Counted from the stretch's first letter, positions 1 through 7,335 are shown. The stretch is DNA of 8,616 nucleotides from Rhodobacterales bacterium UBA5972 (GCA_002430125.1 DJBQ01000167.1:1-8616); one strand, 5' to 3'. The notes: generated by a model from the letters alone, not told the origin. Program-made: numbers and translations.

Positions 1-60
1 GTCCACAAATCGACGATCTGCCGGGAGCTTCAGCGCAACACAGGTCTGCGCGGACAGCCA
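1..60 (+). pseudogene. IS30-family transposase fragment (N-terminal helix-turn-helix)
   Basis: Reading from base 1, the peptide VHKSTICRELQRNTGLRG matches the start of IS30-family transposases, where a HTH_38-type DNA-binding domain carries the pattern ST-I-x-REL-x-RN followed by RGYRP. The match fades after about base 60: the next residues (QPRHDFRP) resemble the expected RGYRPxQA stretch only loosely, as if an indel had occurred, and no DDE catalytic part follows. The gene's start lies left of the window. I read this as a decayed insertion-sequence remnant, not a working transposase. No terminal inverted repeat or target duplication can be seen. Confidence 0.6.
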
Positions 61-311
61 AGGCACGACTTCAGGCCCGCTTTGAGCTTTCCGACTGTCA
101 GACTTGCCCCGACATGCTGCGACGTCCGGTTCAAGCCGACAAGCACGACGGCAGTTCCGCCCGGTTTCAATACACGCCTGGCATCTGCGCAGCTTAAAAG
201 ATTGTCGATACCGGGAAACTGAAAGGAGTTCGCATTCGTCTGACAGCGCCAGGCATATCTCTTGCGGCGCGGATAGTGCCGGACTCTATCCGTTTTTCTC
301 GGGCCTCGCGG
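60..311. other. Gene-poor stretch between IS30 remnant and BVMO
   Basis: No convincing gene is present. Short open frames here lack ribosome binding sites and recognisable motifs. The minus strand around 58-213 can be read as a peptide containing ARRVLKPGGTAVVLVGL, which resembles the glycine-rich segment of zinc-dependent alcohol dehydrogenases or of SAM-dependent methyltransferases, but it has no start and too little context to name. The stretch ends in a terminator hairpin. It is probably debris of an older gene plus the insertion-sequence remnant. Confidence 0.4.
270..297 (+). terminator. Intrinsic terminator, plus-strand orientation
   Basis: CGGATAG (270-276) and CTATCCG (286-292) form a perfect 7-bp stem around a 9-base loop, followed at once by five T (293-297). 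This is a standard Rho-independent terminator for transcripts running rightward. Read on the minus strand the hairpin has no U tract, so it is not a good terminator for the converging BVMO gene that stops at 312. No intact plus-strand gene precedes it, which suggests that its original gene has been lost. Confidence 0.55.
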
Positions 312-1973
312 TTACTTTCGCTTGTCGACAGGAACCGAACCGCCCGAATGATCCATTAAGGTAAAGCCCTCGTATCCCTTGGCAGCCACATCGTTACAGA
401 TCGCGCGATAACGCGGCATCGACCCGGCATAGGGCATGAAAACCCGAGGTTTTCCCGGTATGTTGGCGCCCAAATACCACGACCCGGCCTGCGGCATGAG
501 CGTTGCGTTGGCAACTTCGTTGACATGTTCCACCCACCGCGCATCCGACCCTTCGGCGGGTTCGATCCGGGTGATGTCATGGGCGCGCATATAGGCGATG
601 CAGTCGGTGATCCATTCCACATGTTGTTCAATCGGAACTGGCATGTTTGCCAACACCGAAGGGCTGCCGGGACCGGTGATCGTGAACATGTTTGGAAATC
701 CGGCAACTTGCAGGCCAAGATAGGTCTTCGGCCCTTCGGCCCAGGCATGTTGGATCGTAAGACCATCCAGCCCGGTGATGTCTATATTCAGCAACGCCCC
801 GGTAATCGCGTCAAACCCGGTGGCAAAGACGATAACGTCACAGTCATATTCCGCAGCCTGCGTGGCCACACCGGTGGGGGTGATGGCAATGATTGGCTCG
901 GCGCGGACATCGACCAGCGACACGTTAGGCTGATTGAATATCTCGAAATACCCAGAATCGACAACCGGGCGTTTGGTAGAGAAGGGGTGATCGAAATCCG
1001 ACAATAGTCGCGCGGTTTCAGGGTCTTTGACGGTTTCGCGGATCTTGCGTTTGATAAATTCAGCAGCGGTATCGTTTGCTGCCTTGTCGGTCAGAAGATC
1101 GCGGAACCCTGCCCGAAACTCCAGCCCGCCCTTTTGCCAGCCCGCCTCGTACAGGGCCTCACGTTCCTCGGGTGTCACATCCAGAGCTTTGCGGTCAGAG
1201 ATCAGGAATCCGTGGCCGTTGGGCGCAAGGTGTGTCACCGCACGGATATCGTCGTGATGTTCCTTGATATAGGTCTTGAATTCCGGCGTCAGCGGCGCAT
1301 TGCGGGCCGGAACGCTGAAATTCGCAGTGCGCTGGAATATGGTGAGGTGCTTTGCGGTGCTGGCAATCTCGGTGGCGGCCTGGATACCTGTTGACCCAGT
1401 GCCGATCACGCCGACGGTCTTGCCAGTCAAATCGACGCCATCGCGGGGCCAGGCACCGGTGTGAAACCATTTACCCTTGAAGTTTTCGAGTCCTGGGAAA
1501 TTTGGTACATTCGTCGATGACAGGCACCCCAGTCCGGTGATCAGATAGGTGGCACGAAATTCGTCGCCCTTGTCGGTGCGCACCACCCATTGATTGGCAT
1601 CTGCATCAAACCGCGCCGCTGTGACCCGGGTTTCAAGCTGGATGTCACGGCGCAGGTCAAACCGGTCGGCGACATGGTTCAAATAGCGGAGAATTTCCGC
1701 TTGTAAAGGATAGCGTTCGGTCCATTCCCATTCCTCCAGAAGCTCTTTGGAGAAGGTATAACAATAGCTGTGGCTTTCTGAATCACAGCGCGCACCGGGA
1801 TAGCGGTTCTGATGCCAGGTGCCACCCACTCCGTCGTCGGCCTCTAACACGCGCGCCCTCAGGCCCAGCTTTTCGCGCAACATAAGCAGCTGGTACATGC
1901 CGGAAAACCCGGCGCCGATAATCACGGCATCCAAGGTCGCTGTCGCTGGGCGGTGGGTCGTTGAGGTGCTCAT
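312..1973 (-). CDS. Type I Baeyer-Villiger / flavin-containing monooxygenase
   Basis: A 553-residue FAD- and NADPH-dependent monooxygenase, of usual length for the class that turns ketones into esters or lactones (cyclohexanone and phenylacetone monooxygenase type). An FAD-binding GAGFSG lies at residues 20-25 and the GGTWxxNRYPGARCD block at about 50-64. The BVMO fingerprint F-x-G-x3-H-x3-W-P is met exactly by FKGKWFHTGAWP (165-176), the NADPH-binding GTGSTG is at 191-196, and ATGFD at 384-388. Arg335 in the KRPVVDSGYFEIFN context fits the catalytic arginine of known BVMOs (by motif position). The ATG is preceded by AAAGGA about ten bases upstream. Nothing is missing, so the gene looks functional, unlike most of its neighbours. 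Its substrate cannot be told; the nearby esterase and SDR genes suggest a ketone-to-ester-to-acid route. A flavin N-oxygenase role is less likely given the full BVMO fingerprint. Confidence 0.93.
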   Translation of the reverse strand: MSTSTTHRPATATLDAVIIGAGFSGMYQLLMLREKLGLRARVLEADDGVGGTWHQNRYPGARCDSESHSYCYTFSKELLEEWEWTERYPLQAEILRYLNHVADRFDLRRDIQLETRVTAARFDADANQWVVRTDKGDEFRATYLITGLGCLSSTNVPNFPGLENFKGKWFHTGAWPRDGVDLTGKTVGVIGTGSTGIQAATEIASTAKHLTIFQRTANFSVPARNAPLTPEFKTYIKEHHDDIRAVTHLAPNGHGFLISDRKALDVTPEEREALYEAGWQKGGLEFRAGFRDLLTDKAANDTAAEFIKRKIRETVKDPETARLLSDFDHPFSTKRPVVDSGYFEIFNQPNVSLVDVRAEPIIAITPTGVATQAAEYDCDVIVFATGFDAITGALLNIDITGLDGLTIQHAWAEGPKTYLGLQVAGFPNMFTITGPGSPSVLANMPVPIEQHVEWITDCIAYMRAHDITRIEPAEGSDARWVEHVNEVANATLMPQAGSWYLGANIPGKPRVFMPYAGSMPRYRAICNDVAAKGYEGFTLMDHSGGSVPVDKRK

Positions 1974-2000
1974 TTTGGCATCGTCCTTTGTTCTGTTTTT

Positions 2001-2624
2001 CTACACCAGGCGTATTAATATACGCCAGAAGTTCGCCGGCGTATCAGGTCTCTGTTGGGCCGGGAAACCGCCTCCTGCCGGCAATGCAACGCCCGGGCAG
2101 AATGGCGTTTCACCCGATGCCAGCCATAACGCGGCATGGTTCATCTCAGGTAGCCGTCCCAGCGGTTTGATCGGGATAGCTGCGATCATCATATACTGGT
2201 TCGCGGCGGCCTCAATAGGATCACCGTTGCGGCTGGTGAATTCAAAGGCCATCGGCGTTTCGGGCAGACCTAGGCAATCGGTATTCACCCGGCTTTTTCC
2301 CCGGGCAAGGGTCTGGGCAAGCGATTTTTTCAACTCGGGAACCGAAGCGAAAAAGATGATGGATCCATTGCCTCGATTGCCCATGCTTGCAACTGGCTGT
2401 CCGGTGTCGATAACAGCTCTAACCGTGTTGACGGACATCGACAGGCGAAACAACGTCACATCTGGTTGTTCGATGCCGACGGGTCCGGGAATGTCAGCAC
2501 GGGGCGACCTGACATCGGGCCCGTCAGGGGCGCGGGCCGCGTTATTGATGCTGTTGCGCGCGGCCTCATCCCTAAACGCCACCGATATCACAGCCAGTTT
2601 GTTCCCAAGACACATTGTTTTCAT
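2001..2624 (-). pseudogene. Decayed SDR-family oxidoreductase A
   Basis: Remnant of a classical short-chain dehydrogenase/reductase of about 250 residues, now about 191. It begins at an ATG with TAAGGA just upstream and reads MCLGNKLAVIS, but the cofactor loop TGxxxGIG is destroyed: the next residues are VAFRDEAAR, and the bases fit a TGGxxGIGEAAAR original with small deletions. SVNTVRAVI and GSIIFFASV (strand with the catalytic Ser region) are still visible. The YxxxK active site is gone, because FFASV runs almost directly into KKSLAQTLARGKSRVN. The C-terminal part is clear: PETPM, PLGRLPE, LWLAS and VALPAGGGFPAQ. The expected stop after PAQ is absent and the frame runs on to a TAG at 2001-2003. 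It lies directly upstream of the BVMO gene and in the same direction, so it probably once shared its operon. It cannot be an active SDR. Confidence 0.75.
2009..2044. promoter_or_regulatory. Palindromic operator candidate upstream of the BVMO gene
   Basis: GGCGTAT (2009-2015), TAAT (2016-2019) and ATACGCC (2020-2026) make a perfect 7-bp inverted repeat with a four-base centre. A third copy of the half-site GGCGTAT occurs at 2038-2044. The array lies 36-71 bases before the BVMO start, in the position of a promoter or operator, and its AT-rich centre could also supply a -10-like element (TATTAA on the minus strand). No good -35 box is seen, which would suit an activated or repressed promoter. 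It could instead be a hairpin in the tail of the decayed SDR upstream. The binding protein is unknown. Confidence 0.35.
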
Positions 2625-2642
2625 GTCCTTACAATAGAATCT

Positions 2643-2691
2643 GTTAGCGGCAGTCGGCGTTACGCTAACCCCGATTGCTCGCGTTTGCGAG
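2643..2691. promoter_or_regulatory. Inverted repeats in the divergent intergenic region
   Basis: The 156 bases between the start of decayed SDR A (leftward) and the esterase start (rightward) hold two inverted repeats. GTTAGCG (2643-2649) pairs with CGCTAAC (2663-2669) across 13 bases. CTCGC (2678-2682) pairs with GCGAG (2687-2691) across a four-base loop. Their place between divergent starts fits an operator for one shared regulator, but short repeats also arise by chance in G+C-rich DNA. A TATAGT at 2730-2735 could be a -10 element for the esterase, without a matching -35. Confidence 0.25.
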
Positions 2692-2780
2692 GCTCCGAAA
2701 ATCTCATTCCAAACCCCGCGCGCAGCATCTATAGTTTGATGGCACCCCACCTGTGACACCCCGCATAAGGTAGACTCATT

Positions 2781-3713
2781 TTGGCTATTGATCCGCAGAT
2801 TCAAACACTTCTGGACAGCCTGTCTGCCAGGAACATGCTGCCGCTGATCCGCGGGTCGGCTATTGAAACGCGCTCCCACTACAAGGCGCTTTCGATGGCC
2901 AGACGTGGTGATCGTTATGTGCCGGAACAGGTGGGTGCAGTACGCAATACACAGGTCACCGGACCTGGCGGCAACATTCCTGTGCGCGTCTACACCCCAG
3001 TGGGCGACCGTGGCCGTGTGCTGACCTATTTGCACGGCGGTGGCTGGGTCGTGGGAGATCTCGACACCCATGATCCGGTCTGTCGGCGCATTGCCAATGC
3101 GCTGGGCACCGTGGTGGTTTCGGTCGATTACCGGCTGGCCCCAGAACACCCGTTTCCCGCGCCAATCGACGATACGATGGCGGCGCTGAACTGGGTCGCT
3201 AGTACCTTTCCCGAGCGCGCCCATATCGTGGGCGGTGACAGTGCCGGAGGCAGTCTGGCTGCTGGGGCGGCTCTGTTGGCGCGCAATAGAGGGGGGCCGG
3301 TTCTGGTGGCGCAACTGCTGCTCTATCCCTCCACCGACCCCAGCCTCAGCCGACCCGCTATGACCGACAACGCCGAAGGCTATTTCCTGACCAAAGCCGC
3401 GATGGCCTGGTTTTTCGATCAATACCTGAGCAATCCGGACGATGCGGCGCGCCCCGAGGTCGATCTGTTGAACGCCCCGGACCTGACCGGCCTGCCGCCA
3501 GCCCTGATCGCAACCGCCGAATTCGATCCGCTGCGCGATGACGGAACCGGGTACGCCAAGCGGCTTGCGGCCGCCGGCGTTCAGGCACACCATATTCCCG
3601 GCCCCGGCTTGATCCACGGCTATTTCGGTTTTCTGGGGGCGGTTGATCTGGCGGACGCGCAAGTGGACAAAGTTCTGACGGCTTTTGCCACAATGCTGGA
3701 AGAACAGCGATAA
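2781..3713 (+). CDS. Alpha/beta hydrolase, HSL-family (family IV) esterase
   Basis: A 310-residue esterase of the hormone-sensitive-lipase family, probably cytoplasmic since no signal peptide is seen. The oxyanion-hole motif HGGGW is at 85-89, followed by DYRLAPEHPFPAP at about 116-128. The nucleophile elbow GDSAGG (152-157) gives Ser154. Asp249 in EFDPLRDDG and His279 in LIHGYFGF complete the triad. Length and motif order are normal, so it should be active on esters of short acyl chains or on lactone-like products. The start is a TTG: an in-frame TAA at 2766-2768 excludes a longer protein, and AAGG at 2767-2770 is ten bases before it. It is transcribed against all its near neighbours, between two dead SDR genes. 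The likely link is with the BVMO, whose ester or lactone products this class of enzyme hydrolyses; that link is inference. Confidence 0.93.
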   Translation: MAIDPQIQTLLDSLSARNMLPLIRGSAIETRSHYKALSMARRGDRYVPEQVGAVRNTQVTGPGGNIPVRVYTPVGDRGRVLTYLHGGGWVVGDLDTHDPVCRRIANALGTVVVSVDYRLAPEHPFPAPIDDTMAALNWVASTFPERAHIVGGDSAGGSLAAGAALLARNRGGPVLVAQLLLYPSTDPSLSRPAMTDNAEGYFLTKAAMAWFFDQYLSNPDDAARPEVDLLNAPDLTGLPPALIATAEFDPLRDDGTGYAKRLAAAGVQAHHIPGPGLIHGYFGFLGAVDLADAQVDKVLTAFATMLEEQR

Positions 3714-3734
3714 CATGCGTATCTTGTTTGTCTG

Positions 3735-4292
3735 CGGGCCGATACCCGACGACCAGTCACTAACGCCCCGCAGGCGAACCCCGGCGATATAGGACGCGGC
3801 AGACGAACACATGACTTGCAAGTCGGTGGATATTTCGGATGCTTGGCCAGACCGGCCCAGCGGGGTCGGTTTCAGAATTGAACCAGTGGTGATCCGCCCC
3901 CCTGATATCAACCGCACCATCGCCGGCGCGTTGACATCACCGGACGCTTTTGGGTTGACGTTGAAGCCATCGCGTCGCCACACCGGGGCAAAAATCCGCA
4001 ACCGCCCGACCGCGCGCGTGACCAAACCGGAGCCGCGTAAGGACATGTCCTGCACCGGCTGCCAGCAGTCGAAATCCTGATCAAAGATCGGCTTCAACGC
4101 GTCCGCAACACCGGCGCAGTTTACCAGACAATCGACCCGGCCCCGTGTGTCGATTACACGGTCGGCGATAGCGTCAACTGTATCTGTATCTGCATCGGTC
4201 GCGGCCAGCGCCAGCCCGCTGTCGCCAAGCTTCACGATTCCACCTTTTCCGGCAGAATCGAACTGCACCCCGGTTATGTCTGTTTCAGCCAT
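3735..4292 (-). pseudogene. Decayed SDR-family oxidoreductase B
   Basis: Second short-chain dehydrogenase/reductase remnant, about 184 residues against some 255 expected. It keeps a strong ribosome binding site (GGGAGGA, six bases before the ATG at 4290-4292). The N-terminus reads MAETDITGVQFDSAGKGGIVKLGDSG, where AGKxAxVTGGGSGIG would be expected, so the cofactor loop is broken. DTDTVDAIADRVIDTRGRVDCLVNCAGVADA preserves the Asp and NCAG regions. After LRGSGLVTRAVGR the middle collapses: the catalytic Ser strand and YxxxK are missing or scrambled. The C-terminal pattern returns with TPLGRSGQASEI and SSAASYIAGVRL, then GVSDWSSGI where VDGGW is usual. It follows the ABC ATPase by 47 bases in the same direction and converges on the esterase. 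The frame stays open far beyond the gene's natural end, antisense through the esterase. I call it a pseudogene. Confidence 0.75.
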
Positions 4293-4339
4293 ATCCGTTC
4301 CTCCCGCGTGCCACGTCTTACCGGCCAACCCCGGTCAGA

Positions 4340-5833
4340 TCAGTGAACGGCCGCATACATCAGCTTTTCTTCGGTCGCATCTAGGGGCGAAAATTCCTCG
4401 ACCACCTTACCCTGACGTGTCACCAGCAGGCGGTCGGACAATTGCATCACTTCGGGCAGGTAGGACGAGATTACGACAACCGCCTTACCCTCATCCGCCA
4501 GACGGTTGATGATATCATGGATCTCGGCGATGGCCCCCACATCGACGCCGCGTGTGGGTTCGTCGAAAATGATCAGCTCGGGATCCTGCACCAGCGATTT
4601 GGCAATCACCACCTTTTGCTGATTGCCCCCCGAAAGCTCGATCACCTTGGCGGTCATCGTCACAGCCTTGACCTGAAGTGAATTGACCCAAGTCTCGCCC
4701 AGCTTGTCCATCTCTTTGGTTTTCAGCCAGAACCGGCCCGCCCCCGCCTTGGACAGCAGCCCGACAAAGATGTTAGCCTTGATCGACATGGTTTCAAAGA
4801 ACCCTTCGACCTTGCGGTCCTCGGTGATATAGGCGATGCCGCCTTTGACCCCGGGGGCGGGCACCCGATAGCGCACGGGCGTACCTTTCAGCACCACCAG
4901 ACCGCCGTTTCGATAATTGCGTTTGATGACCCCCGCGACCACCTTGAATGTCTCGGTCCGCCCCGACCCAACAAGGCCGAACACCCCGGTGACCTGACCT
5001 TTGAACACCGAAAACGAGTTGTTCTTGACGACGCTGCCGACCCGCAGGTTCTCGACGCTCAGAATACGTTCGCCCGCTGGCCGGATATGGCGTTTGCGGG
5101 TGCCATACAGTTCCTGAGACAATTCCCGCCCCACCATGGCCTGAATGATGCGGTCCCGATCAAAATCCTTAGTGTCGCCGGTGACCACGCGGCGCCCGTC
5201 GCGCAGGATGGTGATGCGGTCGGAAATCTGCAACGCTTCTTCCAGCGCGTGTGAGATGAAAATCACCGAAACGCCATGGTCTTTCAGGGTGGCGACCAGT
5301 TCAAAAAAGTGGCGTTTCTCTTCCGGGGTCAGGGTCGCCGTGGGTTCGTCAAACACAATGACCCGCGCCTCAAGCAGCATCGCCCGGGCGATTTCGACCA
5401 TCTGTTTCTTGGCCGCCCCAAGCGCGGAAACCTGCAATGTCGGATCCACATCGAAACTCAGCGATTGCATGAATTGTTGCGCTGCGATGTTAACGCCGCG
5501 GATGCGGTTAAAGAATTTTTCGTTGCCCAGAAACAGGTTTTGCGCCACGGTCATCGACGGCACTAGGCTGGTTTCCTGAAACACCATCGCAATGCCGGAC
5601 CTGACCGCCTCGGCAGGGGTGCGCAGATGGATTTCCTTGCCGTCAAATTGGATCGTGCCTGACGTCGGCTGCACCACTCCGGCCATCATCTTGGTCAAGG
5701 TCGATTTGCCAGCCCCGTTCTCGCCCAGGATCGCGTGAACCTCGCCCTTGATAAGGCTGAAATTGACATCTTCGATGGCAGCGGCCCGGCCATACATCTT
5801 GGTGACGCCGCGCATTTCCAGTATAGCTGTCAT
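4340..5833 (-). CDS. Sugar-type ABC transporter ATP-binding protein (RbsA/XylG-like, two ATPase domains)
   Basis: A 497-residue cytoplasmic ATPase made of two fused nucleotide-binding domains, the layout and length usual for ribose/xylose-type (CUT2) importers. Domain 1 has Walker A GENGAGKST (37-45), Q-loop Gln86, a degenerate signature near 138-144, Walker B VIVFDEPT (158-165) and switch His195. Domain 2 has the degenerate Walker A GLVGSGRTE (286-294) typical of the family, signature LSGGNQQKV (400-408), Walker B IIFDEPTRG (421-429) and SSYLPE at 456-461. The ATG overlaps the stop of the upstream propeller gene by four bases (ATGA), with GGAGG eight bases before it inside that gene, so the two are translationally coupled. 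No permease or substrate-binding protein gene is in the window, so a complete transporter would need parts encoded elsewhere. The transported substrate is not known; CUT2 ATPases also serve non-sugar importers. Confidence 0.93.
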   Translation of the reverse strand: MTAILEMRGVTKMYGRAAAIEDVNFSLIKGEVHAILGENGAGKSTLTKMMAGVVQPTSGTIQFDGKEIHLRTPAEAVRSGIAMVFQETSLVPSMTVAQNLFLGNEKFFNRIRGVNIAAQQFMQSLSFDVDPTLQVSALGAAKKQMVEIARAMLLEARVIVFDEPTATLTPEEKRHFFELVATLKDHGVSVIFISHALEEALQISDRITILRDGRRVVTGDTKDFDRDRIIQAMVGRELSQELYGTRKRHIRPAGERILSVENLRVGSVVKNNSFSVFKGQVTGVFGLVGSGRTETFKVVAGVIKRNYRNGGLVVLKGTPVRYRVPAPGVKGGIAYITEDRKVEGFFETMSIKANIFVGLLSKAGAGRFWLKTKEMDKLGETWVNSLQVKAVTMTAKVIELSGGNQQKVVIAKSLVQDPELIIFDEPTRGVDVGAIAEIHDIINRLADEGKAVVVISSYLPEVMQLSDRLLVTRQGKVVEEFSPLDATEEKLMYAAVH

Positions 5834-6789
5834 TGCGCGTCGCCTCCAAAAAGCGTGGCTCGTGTCTCTGACACCGAAACCTTCAGAATGCGGCCCGCGC
5901 CTTTGGACAGCACAAACAGCGTGTCACCCAATTCAGCAACCGCAGTAATCCCGTGATGCAACCCGCCAACCCGGCTGTGCAAAGAAAACAACGGGCTCAT
6001 ATCCGCCCCAAAGCGCACCACCAGCCCATAAGACCGCGGCGGGGCCCAGGGTTTGAGGATGCCCATCTGTTTGACTCCGCCGCTTTGTGTGGGTTCAAGG
6101 TAATCCGTGCCCGAGCCAAAAGACGGCGCGACCCAATATTTCGGGGTAATCGTCTTCATCATTTCCTGCCGATAGTCGGTTTCCTTCAACACGAATTCCA
6201 CCAGCTGGGTGCGGCTGCAAAACAGGGTCAGCCAAAAGCCGCCATCGCCAGAAGGCGCAAACCGACAGGGATAGCCGGGCAACCGGTCCAGCGCATGCCC
6301 CCCCGTGACCTGGGACACACGGTGCGCCCAGCTTTCGGAAACCAGCGGGCCATTTTTCCCGTCATCATAGGCCCCAAACGCATAGGCCAACCGCGAGGCC
6401 AGTACCCTGCCCACACCCGTATCTGCATCCAGCCGGATCAGGCGGCCGCTGCGGTTTTTGGACATCAGATCCCAGGCCCAGTCATCACAGCCAAACTGGT
6501 CCGAGGCATCACATACCAGAATGCCCCCATCTGGCTGCGGATAAAGCGCGGTCACGGCGATCATCGGCTTTCCATCGGCCTGGTCGATGGTTTTTTCGGT
6601 TTGTGTCCCGACGCCGATGACGACTTTGTCACCCAAGCCCACAACAATGCGGTTGTCTCGCAACACACACAATGCGGTGACGGGCTGATCAAATGTGGCC
6701 AGTTCGGTAGCGTTGCCAGCATCGTTTAAGGCCAGAACCCGTGCGCCGCTGGCCACCAAAAGCTGATCTATCCAAACATCCGTGTCCAT
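5830..6789 (-). pseudogene. SMP-30/strictosidine-synthase-like beta-propeller protein, 5' truncated
   Basis: The C-terminal roughly 310 residues match six-bladed propeller proteins of the SMP-30/gluconolactonase or strictosidine-synthase-like group, which often sit in ABC importer operons. Landmarks include LLVASGARVLALN, GPLVSESWAHRVSQV, GYPCRFAPSGDGGFWLTLF, TQLVEFVLKE, GGVKQMGILKPWAPPRSYGLVVRF and HHGITAV. The family-like part starts near base 6765. The N-terminal residues MDTDVWIDQ, from the first usable ATG (6787-6789), are antisense to LysR coding sequence, and the open frame runs on antisense to 7011. The natural N-terminus, perhaps some tens of residues, is therefore gone. A chance AAAGG lies ten bases before the ATG, so a shortened protein may still be made. 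The stop overlaps the ATPase start. No signal peptide can be judged. Whether the remaining blades fold is unknown. Confidence 0.7.
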
Positions 6790-7335
6790 GTAGTCGAGGC
6801 CTTTAGCGGCACGATTTATGAATGGCTGATATCGGGGAGGCTGGATCTGGCGGTGCTTTACTATTCTAAGGAATACAATGCCGCCGAGACCACCCCATTC
6901 ATCGACGAGGATATGGTTGTGGTTGGCGCGCCGGCGATACTCAAAGACAAGACCCGGATGCCGCTCAGCGAGCTTGGGGACAGGAAACTTGTTGTCCCGT
7001 GGCGCCCACATATTTTTCGGCTGGTGTTGGAAGCCGCGTTCATTTCTGCGGGCATTCCGTTTACGCCCAACATCGAAATTGATTCACTGCCCTGCATGAA
7101 AGAACTGGCGCATTGCGGCGACGGCTTTACGATCCTACCGCCATCCTCGGTGTTTCAAGAGGTCGAAAGCGGGCGGCTGGCCTGTGTCCCGACCAGCCCC
7201 GAGATCAAGCTGACCACGGTTCTGGGCCAAACCCCCGGTCGCCAGCCATCCCGCGCCGCCAGCATTGTGGATGCTGAACTGAGGAAGCTTGCCGCCGAGC
7301 TTGCACCCCGCACCGGCTGGAGCATGACAGTATGA
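6766..7335 (+). pseudogene. LysR-family regulator, effector domain only (5' truncated)
   Basis: From about base 6769 the plus strand reads YPNIRVHVVEAFSG, then YEWLISGRLDLAVLY, a typical opening of the LysR substrate-binding domain, and continues for about 188 codons to TGA at 7333-7335. Later parts (MVVVGAP, MPLSELGDRKLVVP, GDGFTILPPSSV, VESGRLACVP, LRKLAAELA) also fit the family. Full LysR proteins are about 300 residues with a winged helix-turn-helix in the first 60. Here that domain, the linker helix and the first strands are missing, because the sequence left of 6765 is the propeller gene in the opposite direction. A GTG at 6853 could start a 160-residue piece, but without DNA binding it could not regulate. 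It converges on the SDR gene, 46 bases apart. It may once have controlled the catabolic genes here; that is inference. Confidence 0.8.

Noticed and set aside
525..1007. Plus-strand open frames within the BVMO region (also 1027-1470)
   Set aside because: They are antisense shadows of the monooxygenase. Their compositions are unnatural and they have no motifs or ribosome binding sites.
4320..4335. ACCGG/CCGGT hairpin between the ABC ATPase and SDR B
   Set aside because: It is a short stem with no T tract, likely by chance in G+C-rich sequence.
5953..6729. 258-codon plus-strand frame
   Set aside because: It is antisense to the propeller gene, low in recognisable structure and rich in Arg/His/Pro, as antisense frames of G+C-rich genes usually are.
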